Below are positions 24,073 through 32,724 of a stretch of DNA of 64,000 nt, piece by piece. The notes beneath the pieces were generated by a model. The model was not told the DNA's origin and searched no databases. It worked only from the letters and a program-made list of their open reading frames with translations. The DNA comes from CAWDMN01 sp963803155 (GTDB lineage: Bacteria; Acidobacteriota; Terriglobia; Versatilivoradales; Versatilivoraceae): positions 1 to 64,000 of the forward strand of contig CAWDMN010000105.1 of NCBI GenBank assembly GCA_963803155.1, given 5' to 3'. Within the stretch, counting starts at the first letter, position 1; every line of letters begins with the position of its first letter. Made by a program: the position numbers and the translations under genes.

Positions 24073-25236
24073 ATGAAGTTTCTTCCCCTGATTTTCAAGA
24101 ACCTGTTGCGCAACCGGCGGCGTTCCCTGCTGACTCTGATCAGCATCGCGGTATCCCTTTTTCTTGTGTCCATTCTTCAGGCAGTGTTGACTGAACTGCA
24201 GGACCCCGCCCAGGCGCCGGATTCCGCGCTGCGCCTGATTACCCGGCACAAAGTGTCGCTATATAGCCTCCTTCCCCTGGCTCACCGGCAGAAAATTCTG
24301 AAAGTCGATGGAGTGGAAGCCGCCATTGGTTGGATGTGGTTTGGCGGACTTTATAAGGATTACTCCAACTTTTTTCCCAACATTGCCGTTGACACGGATC
24401 AATTTTTCCAGGTCCATTCGGATATGGTTTTGCCTGAAGAACAAAGGGCGGGATTTTTGAAAGACCAGGCGGGCGCGCTAGTGGGGATCAGCCTCGTGAA
24501 ACGATTTGGCTGGAAAATTGGGGACCAGGTTCATTTGAAGGGGACCTTGTTCAAAATCGATCCGGATTTTACAATTCGCGCCATTTACTCGAGCGGCGTG
24601 GATGATGGAGGCGGCTTCTTTTTCCATTTCTCCTATTTTAATGAAAGTTTAAAAAAACTTGGTTTCGGGGCCATCGCCGACCATACAAGCACATTTACCG
24701 TCCGGGCTCGCTCCATCGACGAAGTACCCAAAGTGGCGGAGAAGATTGACCGCCTTTTCAAAGAGACGAGTTTTCCGACAAGCACGGAAACTGAAAAAAC
24801 GTTTCTATTGACCTTTCTCTCCACTTTTGGGAATGTAAAATTTCTTGTCAATAGCATTTGCGGAGTGGTGATCTTTGCGATTATTCTCGTAGCAGCCAAC
24901 TCCATGGCCCTCTCCATTCGAGAACGCTGGCGGGAGATTGGAGTGATGAAAACTCTTGGATTTAGGGAGCGCCAGGTTTTGGCATTGCTCATCACGGAGT
25001 CGATGCTGCTCGCGGGTGGAGGGTCCGCTTCCGGCGCCCTATTGGGAATGTTGCTCATGGCGAACCTGAACATGTCACGATTGACAGCGGGATTTATCCA
25101 AAGGCTTCCCGTAACCATGGGGAATGGGGTTGGTTGTCTCGTGACCGGGCTTACCGTGGGTCTGCTGGCCGCTGGGATTCCTTCTTGGCGGGCTTCCCGA
25201 AGGTCAGCGGTGGAGGCTATTCGCCGGGTTGCCTGA
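24073..25236 (+). CDS. FtsX/MacB-type ABC transporter permease
   Basis: About 387 aa from the ATG at 24073 (MKFLPLIFKNLLRNRRRSLL), which fits the family start; an ATG at 24025 adds 16 residues. One N-terminal membrane segment is followed by a large extracytoplasmic MacB_PCD-like domain and three C-terminal membrane segments of the FtsX fold, with RERWREIGVMKTLGF and GIPSWRASRRSAVEAI typical of the family. Such permeases work with a LolD/MacB-type ATPase to move lipoproteins, drugs or peptides. No ATPase or membrane-fusion gene lies next to it, so its partner must be encoded elsewhere. Confidence 0.85.
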   Translation: MKFLPLIFKNLLRNRRRSLLTLISIAVSLFLVSILQAVLTELQDPAQAPDSALRLITRHKVSLYSLLPLAHRQKILKVDGVEAAIGWMWFGGLYKDYSNFFPNIAVDTDQFFQVHSDMVLPEEQRAGFLKDQAGALVGISLVKRFGWKIGDQVHLKGTLFKIDPDFTIRAIYSSGVDDGGGFFFHFSYFNESLKKLGFGAIADHTSTFTVRARSIDEVPKVAEKIDRLFKETSFPTSTETEKTFLLTFLSTFGNVKFLVNSICGVVIFAIILVAANSMALSIRERWREIGVMKTLGFRERQVLALLITESMLLAGGGSASGALLGMLLMANLNMSRLTAGFIQRLPVTMGNGVGCLVTGLTVGLLAAGIPSWRASRRSAVEAIRRVA

Positions 25237-25371
25237 AGTCGGAGCCTTGGGATGTGCTCTCATTTTGGCGCTGAAGGTCTGTATATGCTCATTAGGGTCC
25301 GAAAACAAATTACCAGTACAACTAGGCCCCTCTCCCTAGAAAATCCCGGCTTGGTAACAATGAAATCTAAG

Positions 25372-25407
25372 TCCGCTCACCCTGAGCTTGTCGAAGGGTG
25401 TGCGGAC
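25372..25407. repeat. GTCCGC-CACCCT ... AGGGTG-GCGGAC palindrome
   Basis: CACCCTGAGCTTGTCGAAGG, followed by GTG, is nested within GTCCGC/GCGGAC arms. The core is a well-known repeat found across many bacterial genomes. Confidence 0.75.
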
Positions 25408-25473
25408 GGGCAAAACAAGGTTTCCCCAATGAGGGTAAGCTAACTAATCCCTTGGTTGGCTCGGCTTGCCACG

Positions 25474-25529
25474 AAAGAACCGTCCATCCTTCGATCCGTC
25501 AGCTGACGGATCAGGACGAACGGTTCTTT
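25474..25529. repeat. Two-part palindrome with AAAGAACCGT arms
   Basis: AAAGAACCGT (25474-25483) pairs with ACGGTTCTTT (25520-25529). In the centre GATCCGTCAGCTGACGGATC is a perfect 20-bp palindrome. Confidence 0.8.
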
Positions 25530-25546
25530 ATCAGAGTCAGCACCAC

Positions 25547-25855
25547 ATTTTCATTGTCTTGTTGTGACGGTCGCGCCGTCATGGGTGGCTCCTTAGAAAA
25601 TCAAAATTGGGCAAAGGTGGAGCGGGCACTCTGTGCACGCTGGCTCGGCAGGCAGGGCTGGCCTGGCGACGCGCGAAGGATCGCGCGTCCCACCTTGTTT
25701 TCATCATCTTGTTGAGCCAGCCGTGCTGGCATGAGTAGCTCCCTAGAAAATCTCGGGACAAAAAACCTCACAGGTCTCCGAGACCTGTGAGGTCTGGAGA
25801 TTTTCATTATATTGTTGTGTCAGCCATGCTGGCATGTGCGGCTCCTTGGATAAGG
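25547..25855. repeat. Three copies of a 55-bp stem-loop repeat
   Basis: Copies at 25547-25602, 25698-25753 and 25801-25855 begin TTTTCAT and continue CTTGTTG or ATTGTTG. Each has a short GC-rich stem (GACGGTCGCGCCGTC, CCAGCCGTGCTGG, CAGCCATGCTG), then ATG...GGCTCC or AGCTCC; the first two end TAGAAAATC. A partial copy of the right end (CTCCCTAGAAAATCCCGG) lies at about 25331-25348. Unrelated palindromic segments separate the copies. Confidence 0.75.
25765..25793. repeat. ACCTCACAGGTCT palindrome
   Basis: Perfect 13-bp arms, ACCTCACAGGTCT and AGACCTGTGAGGT, with a 3-base loop. A close relative lies at 59019-59047. Confidence 0.85.
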
Positions 25856-26125
25856 GGAAAGACGAGGTCGTTAGGCCGCGTCAGGGGTGGCCTGAAGTTT
25901 TTTACTGGCGGGAAGCGACAGCCTTCGCACCGTTCCGGCTTCGACTTCGTCTTGGCCACCCCTTCCGCTAGGGCGGATTTAACAACCTCGTTCGAGAGAA
26001 TTTTGAACCGGTATTTTATTTACGATGACTTAAAACATTTTGATTGCCGATATATATTTTAATACGCCCATAAGGCGCGTTGATTTTTTTGATTCCCTTC
26101 TCATTCGTTTTCTACAAACCCTGAA

Positions 26126-28579
26126 ATGGAAAAATCAGATCGCCGTACCCCGAAATCAAAATTCAAGATTCTGTCTTTTCCCCTCGCGGATTCCACCTGG
26201 AAGCGGCTGGCGCATTGGGTGTATGGAGGAATTCTTGTCGCGGGATTATCAATCCTGCTGACTCTGTTATTTTCGGGGTATCCCCGCATTCTTATTCCCG
26301 TGTATCGTCCTGGGGATATTGCCCGAGCGGATGTGATATCCCCAGTCGATTTGACCGTGGAGGACGCCGCCAGCCGGGAAGTCCTGAAAGAAGCCGCCCG
26401 GCTAGGCGTGCCTCCAATCTACCGCTATGACCCGGACTTGGTGGACCAGCTCTCCCTTCGTCTGAACCGCCTCTTTTCCATCTGCCAGTCCATTCGAGCT
26501 CCCGATTATGCCGCAAATTTGAAGTCTTCATCATCTCGCCGGGTTGGCGGCGCCAAGATGAGTGGCCATTTCAAATCAACTGAGCCGGGCGGGATCAACC
26601 TTCCCAAGAAAGGGAAAGCAAGCCAGGGAACGGTTGGGGCCGGAAAAGCTCCGGTCGATTCTGCTCTGCGCGCCCTGATGGCGGAATTGAATTTGCTTCA
26701 TCCCAGCCTCGCGACAGCGAAGATGCTCAACCTGCTGGCGGGGAAAAACTTCAATGCCGAATTTGCCCGCAAGGTAATTGAGACTCTCCGCCAATATCAG
26801 GGGCTTTACGTCCGCGACAGCCGGATACTGGTTCATCGCGGGAATACAGTTCAAATCATCAATCAGCGGTCTCGGCGCGAAAGTAGCGCGCCATGGAATC
26901 AAGTTTACTCCGTGGAGATGCTTCGCGATAAGGCCGCTCAAGCCCTTTCGGAAAAAGTCGAAACTGAGAATAAAGACGATCAGGAGGCCCCGCGACAATT
27001 TTCGGTCCTTCTGCAACCCAACCTGACTCCGGATCCGACCCTAACCGAAGCCCGTCAAGCTCAGGCGGCTGGGACGGTCGGACCGGTTTTACTTCAACTC
27101 AAGAAGGGAAAGGTAATAGTCCGGCAGGGGGATGAGGTTCGTGACGAGCAAATGAGCCAGCTTGAGGCAGTGCGAAATCTCTCCATCTCCGCCGGATCTC
27201 CACTCGATCGGATTGCCAAGGTCGCGCTGATTGCAGTTCTATTGGGGCTCTTCGGTTACTTTCAGGGGCGCTTGAAAGAACAGGACAAAAGTCTGTCCAT
27301 CAGATATGGTCTGCCGGCTTTTATCTTGGTGGCACATATTTTGCTGCTCAAGGGTTTCTCATCTCTGCTCAACTCTCTTGGATTTCAGTGGGCTTTTTCC
27401 TCGGCCGAGGGAGGATTTTGGGCTCTCCCCTTTGCCTTCGGCGGAATGCTGATCACGCTCCTCAAAGGTGAACTGACAGGTGTGCTATTCATCATTTTTA
27501 GTGGCATCTTATCCCTTCTGGGGTGGACACCGCCCGCCATGAACAGTGTTTATGTGTTTGCGGTGGGATTCCTCGGAGTGTTGGCGATCCGCAATACTCA
27601 ACAACGGATCGGAATTCTCAGCGCCGGGCTTAAGACCGTGTTCATGAATGCTACCTTGTTGCTCTTGCTCTGGGTGAGTTTTGGGAGAGGAATCGAGCAA
27701 CCCGGATTGACATCCTCTTTGCTGGCCGCCGCCGTGAGCGGACTTATCTGCGGGGCTCTTATTGTCATCGTGCTTCCGGTTTGTGAGAGGCTATTTAATG
27801 TCACTACGGATATCCGCTTGCTGGAACTGAGTAATATGAATTTGCCGGCACTGCGCGACTTGGTGGTGAAAGCTCCGGGGACCTATAACCACAGCATCAC
27901 GGTGGGACTGCTCGCCGAAGGAGCGGCCAAAACCGTCGGACTGAATCCATTATTCTTGCGGGTGGCCGCGCTCTATCACGATTTGGGAAAGATTGAACAT
28001 CCGGAAGCTTTCATCGAAAATCAACATGGCCGCGACATTCATGATGACTTGAGCCCTGAGGACAGTGTTGCCTTGCTGCGCGAACATGTTTTGGCGGGCG
28101 GCCGGATTGCGGCGGCAGCCCGGCTTCCCGCGCGACTGAGCGACATTATCGTTCAACATCATGGCAGCCGCCTGATCCAGAGTTTCTTTTCCAAGGCGCA
28201 GAAACGGGCGGGAGACGAAGCGGAGGAACTTCAAGATGAGGATTTCCGCTATCCGGGACCGAAACCCCAAACCAAAGAAGCTGCCATCATCATGATGGCC
28301 GATACCGTGGAAGCCGCGGCGCGTGCTTCTCAGAATCGTTCCGAGGAACATTTATGGGCTTTGATTCAGAAGCTGGTCTCCGTGATGGCCGCCGACGGGC
28401 AGTTTTCCCAATGCAATATTACTTTGGGGGAATTAGATCGGATTGGCTTTAGCTTCCTTGAGACTCTTTCGGGGATTTATCACCATCGTGTGGATTACCC
28501 CGGCATAAGCCTGGAGAAGAGAAAACCGGCAAGAGAAGAGAGGCTATCTAAATCCAGGAGCCGGGGGAAGGACGCATAA
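26126..28579 (+). CDS. PgpH-type 7TM-HD phosphohydrolase (c-di-AMP phosphodiesterase-like)
   Basis: An 817-aa membrane protein. One N-terminal membrane helix (about 31-52) is followed by an extracytoplasmic 7TMR-HDED domain (starts FSGYPRILIPVYRPGDIARA; a second part near 310-345), then a seven-helix membrane block (about 370-565), and a cytoplasmic HD domain with TYNHSITVGLLAEGAA near 588 and LYHDLGKIEHPEAF near 616, followed by VQHHGS. This order defines PgpH-family proteins, which hydrolyse c-di-AMP in Listeria. The common neighbours phoH and ybeY are not adjacent. The activity is inferred from domain order. Confidence 0.92.
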   Translation: MEKSDRRTPKSKFKILSFPLADSTWKRLAHWVYGGILVAGLSILLTLLFSGYPRILIPVYRPGDIARADVISPVDLTVEDAASREVLKEAARLGVPPIYRYDPDLVDQLSLRLNRLFSICQSIRAPDYAANLKSSSSRRVGGAKMSGHFKSTEPGGINLPKKGKASQGTVGAGKAPVDSALRALMAELNLLHPSLATAKMLNLLAGKNFNAEFARKVIETLRQYQGLYVRDSRILVHRGNTVQIINQRSRRESSAPWNQVYSVEMLRDKAAQALSEKVETENKDDQEAPRQFSVLLQPNLTPDPTLTEARQAQAAGTVGPVLLQLKKGKVIVRQGDEVRDEQMSQLEAVRNLSISAGSPLDRIAKVALIAVLLGLFGYFQGRLKEQDKSLSIRYGLPAFILVAHILLLKGFSSLLNSLGFQWAFSSAEGGFWALPFAFGGMLITLLKGELTGVLFIIFSGILSLLGWTPPAMNSVYVFAVGFLGVLAIRNTQQRIGILSAGLKTVFMNATLLLLLWVSFGRGIEQPGLTSSLLAAAVSGLICGALIVIVLPVCERLFNVTTDIRLLELSNMNLPALRDLVVKAPGTYNHSITVGLLAEGAAKTVGLNPLFLRVAALYHDLGKIEHPEAFIENQHGRDIHDDLSPEDSVALLREHVLAGGRIAAAARLPARLSDIIVQHHGSRLIQSFFSKAQKRAGDEAEELQDEDFRYPGPKPQTKEAAIIMMADTVEAAARASQNRSEEHLWALIQKLVSVMAADGQFSQCNITLGELDRIGFSFLETLSGIYHHRVDYPGISLEKRKPAREERLSKSRSRGKDA

Positions 28580-29044
28580 TCTGGAATCGTTTTAGCGGCT
28601 TCTCCTCGGGTGGTCATGAGCCCTGCAACGGATTCTCAGCTAATCTTTGGCTCTGTCATGAATTGCCGGGTGAAAAAAAGAAGGAATCGGCGGGGCACAA
28701 GGTGGAACGTGCTTGGGTGACGAAGTCGCCCTTCGCACATCCGCTCTGCCAACCCGTCTTACAATGCAAGGCGGAGAGTCGCGCGAAGGATCCCGCGATC
28801 CACCCGCTGGCTCAGACTAAATCGGCAAAGCAATGCGGGGATCCTGGTAATGTAATTGCCATGCCTTGGGCCTCTCCTCGCTTTAGGGTGATAGTTTCTC
28901 TTCTGCCTTTTATTCGATCCGTGCATAATAGTCAAAATCATTGAAGCGTGGCACCAGTAAGCCTCTCTTCCGACCGGATACATTCTTCCGGGTAATCTGG
29001 CGGTACGTCAGCAGAGTCCGCCTGATGATCTTCGAATAGATTCC
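28580..29044. other. Intergenic, contains a second copy of a dispersed segment
   Basis: About 465 bases. The part at about 28703-28803 (GGTGGAACG ... GCGCGAAGGATCCCGCGATC) resembles 25619-25695. No gene or clear promoter was seen. Confidence 0.4.
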
Positions 29045-30034
29045 ATGCCAGCACTCTTGCGAACTCAACTGCTCCAATTCAATCACTATGTAGAGAACCG
29101 GATGTTTCTGGTGGTGTTTTCCGGCATGCTAATGGGATGGTTCTTCCCGGAATTCTCCGGCTGGAAAGGAGCAGTCCCTTTCCTTTTTGGATATATGACG
29201 TTGGTGACCGCTCTCAATATCAGTTGGAGGGAAATCCGTGCCGTGGCATATTTCCCCATCCCCGTCCTGGCAACTTGGGCCGTGGTCCATCTTGTCATGC
29301 CGCTGGTGTCCCTGATCGCTTCCCATTTATTTCTACCCTCCGGTTCTCCCTTTCTTGTGGGGGCGTCACTGGTGATGATGATCCCGATCGGAGTTGTCTC
29401 CATCATCTGGACCAATGTTTCCCAAGGGGAACCTCCGTTTGCTTTGACTGCCGTGGCCATGGATTCATTGCTCAGTCCCGTAGTTCTCTCCGCCTCGGTA
29501 TGGCTCTTCCTCGGTAGGGCAGTGGCATTTGACGCCCGGAGCTTGATGGTGGGTCTCTTTTGGATGATTGTCCTTCCCACGATCGTTGGAATTAGCTTGC
29601 ACGATTTAAGCCGTGGCCAATTGGGGCCCCGGTACGCCCATTTGAACGGACCGATTTCCAAACTTTTTCTGATGATGGTAGTGACCATTAATATCGCGGC
29701 GGCCCGGGGAATTTTGATTGGATTTAAAAGTTCGGTGGCCGGCCTGGTATTACTCCTGGTCTTGCAGAGCAGTTTGGGTTTTGTCGCCGGATATGGAGCC
29801 GGACGCTTATTGGGATATCCCGCCCCGCGTATTAGGACTATGACTTTTTGTTGCGGAATGAGAAACATCAGCGCTGGCATTGTGATCGCTCTGCGCTATT
29901 TTTCTCCCGCGGTGGCAATCCCGGTCATTCTCACTATCATGCTTCAGCAGCCGATGGCGGCATTGGCGCAAAGACTCATGCTGGGGAAACGGATCAATGG
30001 CGGTCTTGAAAACTCATCGAGTGAACTTACCTGA
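29045..30034 (+). CDS. Bile acid:sodium symporter (SBF) family transporter
   Basis: A 329-aa protein with about nine or ten hydrophobic segments. The block CCGMRNISAGIVIALRYFSP and the earlier MMIPIGVVSIIWTNVSQG match the two crossover regions of the BASS/SBF fold (PF01758), in which sodium and an organic anion bind. The true substrate in bacteria of this kind is usually unknown. The start ATG at 29045 has no strong Shine-Dalgarno. The gene is followed about 150 bp later by a phosphotriesterase homologue on the same strand, but they need not be co-transcribed. Confidence 0.85.
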   Translation: MPALLRTQLLQFNHYVENRMFLVVFSGMLMGWFFPEFSGWKGAVPFLFGYMTLVTALNISWREIRAVAYFPIPVLATWAVVHLVMPLVSLIASHLFLPSGSPFLVGASLVMMIPIGVVSIIWTNVSQGEPPFALTAVAMDSLLSPVVLSASVWLFLGRAVAFDARSLMVGLFWMIVLPTIVGISLHDLSRGQLGPRYAHLNGPISKLFLMMVVTINIAAARGILIGFKSSVAGLVLLLVLQSSLGFVAGYGAGRLLGYPAPRIRTMTFCCGMRNISAGIVIALRYFSPAVAIPVILTIMLQQPMAALAQRLMLGKRINGGLENSSSELT

Positions 30035-30185
30035 TTTCCGGCTGGTATGAAATACGGCTAAGCGATAAAATAGTGTTGCTTGCCTGTAATAAAGACAATG
30101 GATTTCGATCCCGGATTTAAATGCCATGGGGCTCTATCCCTCCCCAAACAATTAATAATGGTCAATTTTTCTCTTTAGAAGAGCT

Positions 30186-31202
30186 ATGAAACGGCGTCTC
30201 TTTTTGCAATCATTGATGACGGTGATGGCTAGTTCAATCCATTCCCGTCTTTATGCGACTCAGGGAATGATAATTCAAACCGTTCGGGGCCCATTGTCGG
30301 CGGATCAGTTGGGGATGACGCTAATCCATGAGCATGTCCTGGTTGACTTCGGTGGCGCGGCTATCGAAGGGGAAAAGAGGTACGATCCGGAAGAGGTCTT
30401 TCAAGTGGCATTGCCTCATTTAATCCGGATTCGGAAATTAGGTTGCCGCACTTTGGTGGAATGTACGCCTGTTTATTTGGGGAGAAATCCACTTTTGCTG
30501 AAGCGGCTGGCCAAAGTTAGCGGCCTGAATATCCTGACCAACACCGGATATTACGGAGCTGCCGGGGACAAAGGAATTCCTCCCCACGCGTATACGGAAT
30601 CCGCCGAACAGTTGTCCCAACGGTGGATCCAGGAATTTCGGGAAGGAATTGGAAAGACGGGCATCAAGCCAGCTTTTATCAAGACGGGAGTCGATGGGGC
30701 ACCTCTCTCTGAAATTGATGCAAAGCTGGTTCTGGCGGCGGCTCTGACTCATCTGGCTACAGGCCTCATCATTGCCGCACATACCACCAGTGGAGCGGCA
30801 GCCCTCCAGGAAGTTGAGATTCTGCGCAAGGCTGGGGTCAGTCCTCCTGCCTGGATTTGGGTGCATGCCCAGGCAGAATCTGATGTTGCTATTATTCTGG
30901 AGGTGGCCCGGCAGGGGGCCTGGATCTCTCTCGACGGGATAGGGGAGAAATCCGTGGATCAGCATATAAGCCTAGTCAAAACCTTGAAGCGAGAGAAGCT
31001 GCTAAGTCAGCTGCTTCTTTCTCAAGATGCCGGCTGGTACCATGTAGGAGAACCGGAAGGAGGAGAATTCAAGCCGTTTGATTTTCTTTTCGCGCGATTC
31101 GTCCCTGCGCTGCGTAAAGAAGGATTCGCCAAAGAGGAGATCCGACAGCTATTGGTCGATAATCCCCGCCGCGCATTGACTCCCGCGATTCGTCGGGTAT
31201 GA
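30186..31202 (+). CDS. Phosphotriesterase-family metallohydrolase
   Basis: A 338-aa protein starting MKRRLFLQSLMTVMASSIHS, a signal-like N-terminus. All metal ligands of the PTE/amidohydrolase barrel are present in order: LIHEHV near residue 48 (HxH), FIKTG near 165 (the lysine expected to be carboxylated), AAHTTSG near 199, WVHAQ near 227 and SQDAG near 280. It is therefore probably a two-metal hydrolase acting on phosphotriesters, lactones or related esters; the substrate cannot be read from the sequence. GAAGAG precedes the ATG. Confidence 0.88.
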   Translation: MKRRLFLQSLMTVMASSIHSRLYATQGMIIQTVRGPLSADQLGMTLIHEHVLVDFGGAAIEGEKRYDPEEVFQVALPHLIRIRKLGCRTLVECTPVYLGRNPLLLKRLAKVSGLNILTNTGYYGAAGDKGIPPHAYTESAEQLSQRWIQEFREGIGKTGIKPAFIKTGVDGAPLSEIDAKLVLAAALTHLATGLIIAAHTTSGAAALQEVEILRKAGVSPPAWIWVHAQAESDVAIILEVARQGAWISLDGIGEKSVDQHISLVKTLKREKLLSQLLLSQDAGWYHVGEPEGGEFKPFDFLFARFVPALRKEGFAKEEIRQLLVDNPRRALTPAIRRV

Positions 31203-31448
31203 AATTGGATTGTATCAAAAATTAGATTCCGCACTTTGCTTTGGTTGAGATCATCACTCCAGTGTTACACCGCTGCTTCAAAAACACGCGACGCAGGGGG
31301 ACATTACCGCGAACTGCATGATTTGCCCGGTGGCGGATGTTGACTCTTCAGCTGAATGTTTTGTTCTTTTTTCACATAAATCAATACCATCTGAAGAAGC
31401 CATTTTCTTCTACAATTTCCGATTTGAAAACGCTGATTTGGAGGTTTT

Positions 31449-32537
31449 ATGAAAACATGGCAGACTGCTTTTTTCTTGCTGGTGGCGTGCGGTTGCTTGC
31501 TATTTCCAACCCAAGAAGTTTTGGGCGCCGCACCTCTTCCCATCCGAGGAATTCATTTGAGCGCCCCCGCGCCAGGGGATCTGAACCTTTTTGTCAAATT
31601 CATTGAAGAAGCGCTCCCTCGCGAAGGCGTCAACCTGCTAGTGGTGGAATTTAATTATCATTATAAATTCACAAAACGGCCTGAGGTGGCAGACTCGGAC
31701 GCTCTTTCCCGTGAAGAGTTGCAGAGCATTTTGGCGGCGTGCAAGAAAGCTGGCGTCCAATTGGTTCCCATGATCAATTGCCTCGGGCATCAATCCTGGG
31801 CCAAAACGACTTTTGGATTGCTCAGGTCACATCCGGAACTGGATGAAACACCGGGCCAATATCCTCAAAATGAAAAAATCTACTGCCGGAGTTATTGCCC
31901 TCTCCACCCAGAATTGCACCCTATCCTTTTTGACTTGATCGATGAATTGGCCGACGTTTGTGAAGCCAAGGCATTTCATGTGGGGATGGATGAAGTATTT
32001 CTTCTTGGCGAAGCCGAGTGCCCGCGTTGTCGAGGCAAGAATAAAGCGGAATTGTTTGCCGGAGAGGTGAAAGCCTTACATGATCACCTGGCAAATTCAG
32101 GCCGGAACCTCTGGCTTTGGGGAGACCGATTTTTGGATGGATCTTTCAGTGGGTTGGGGGAATGGGAAGCCAGTCAGAATGGGACCGCACCCGCACTGGA
32201 TTTAGTGCCCAGGGACATCGTCATTTGCGATTGGCATTACGAACGGGCTGAACCCACCGGCGCATTTTTTGCGGTCAAAGGATTCCCCTTCGTCGCATCG
32301 CCGTGGCGAAAGGCCGAAGTGGCGTTGGCCGGGCTTCAGGCCGTCCGGATGATCCGAGAGCAGTCCAATGAAAAACTAGCCAGCATGGCAATGGGAATAC
32401 TTCACACGACTTGGTGTAATCCCGCTGCATTCATTAAGGCTTATCGCGGCGAGACCAATCTGCCACTGGATGCCATTGAGTCGGCGCATACCTTCAAAGC
32501 TCTATTTGCACAGATCCGCAATGCCGGTTTGAATTAA
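31449..32537 (+). CDS. GH20-like beta-hexosaminidase-type glycosidase
   Basis: A 362-aa protein starting MKTWQTAFFLLVACGCLLFP, a signal peptide, with GGAGG five bases before the ATG. A single TIM barrel is visible: IRGIHLS at strand 1, LLVVEFNYHYKF, LVPMINCLGHQSW and FHVGMDEVFLLGEAECP near residue 178, where Asp-Glu matches the catalytic pair of GH20. Unlike typical GH20 enzymes, it lacks an N-terminal GH20b-like domain. It probably acts outside the cytoplasm on N-acetylhexosamine-containing glycans, but this is an inference. It has no obvious operon partner. Confidence 0.78.
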   Translation: MKTWQTAFFLLVACGCLLFPTQEVLGAAPLPIRGIHLSAPAPGDLNLFVKFIEEALPREGVNLLVVEFNYHYKFTKRPEVADSDALSREELQSILAACKKAGVQLVPMINCLGHQSWAKTTFGLLRSHPELDETPGQYPQNEKIYCRSYCPLHPELHPILFDLIDELADVCEAKAFHVGMDEVFLLGEAECPRCRGKNKAELFAGEVKALHDHLANSGRNLWLWGDRFLDGSFSGLGEWEASQNGTAPALDLVPRDIVICDWHYERAEPTGAFFAVKGFPFVASPWRKAEVALAGLQAVRMIREQSNEKLASMAMGILHTTWCNPAAFIKAYRGETNLPLDAIESAHTFKALFAQIRNAGLN

Positions 32538-32570
32538 ATATTTTGTGATTACTCTATACCTCCCTGTGTC

Positions 32571-32664
32571 GTAGCCACGCTCGGGCGCATTTTGCGAGGC
32601 GTGGAGGTTGGCATCACAGCTCAACGCCCACGGCTTCCGCCTTAAGCGAACTCACCGTGGCTAC
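32571..32664. repeat. GTAGCCAC ... GTGGCTAC inverted repeat
   Basis: GTAGCCAC at 32571-32578 pairs with GTGGCTAC at 32657-32664. The left part (GTAGCCACGCTCGGGCGCAT) resembles GTAGCCACGTTGAGCGTATT near 56116, suggesting a degenerate dispersed repeat. It lies between convergent genes. Confidence 0.5.
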
Positions 32665-32724
32665 CCGTTATCCTGGGCCTGAGCAGTTACAATATTTCAA
32701 TATTTAATTTAAATCCAACGGTTA

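Larger units (their letters stand above)
25237..26125. other. Repeat-dense intergenic region
   Basis: Nearly 900 bases without a credible gene. It contains four kinds of dispersed repeat, listed separately: a CACCCTGAGCTTGTCGAAGG palindrome, a long two-part palindrome, a three-copy 55-bp repeat and an ACCTCACAGGTCT palindrome. A segment at about 25619-25695 (GTGGAGCG ... GCGCGAAGGATCGCGCG ... CCCACC) resembles one at about 28703-28803. Confidence 0.7.

Noticed and set aside
29086..29880. A 264-codon minus-strand frame in the SBF transporter gene
   Set aside because: Antisense shadow of a membrane protein gene; no start-site support or recognisable domain.
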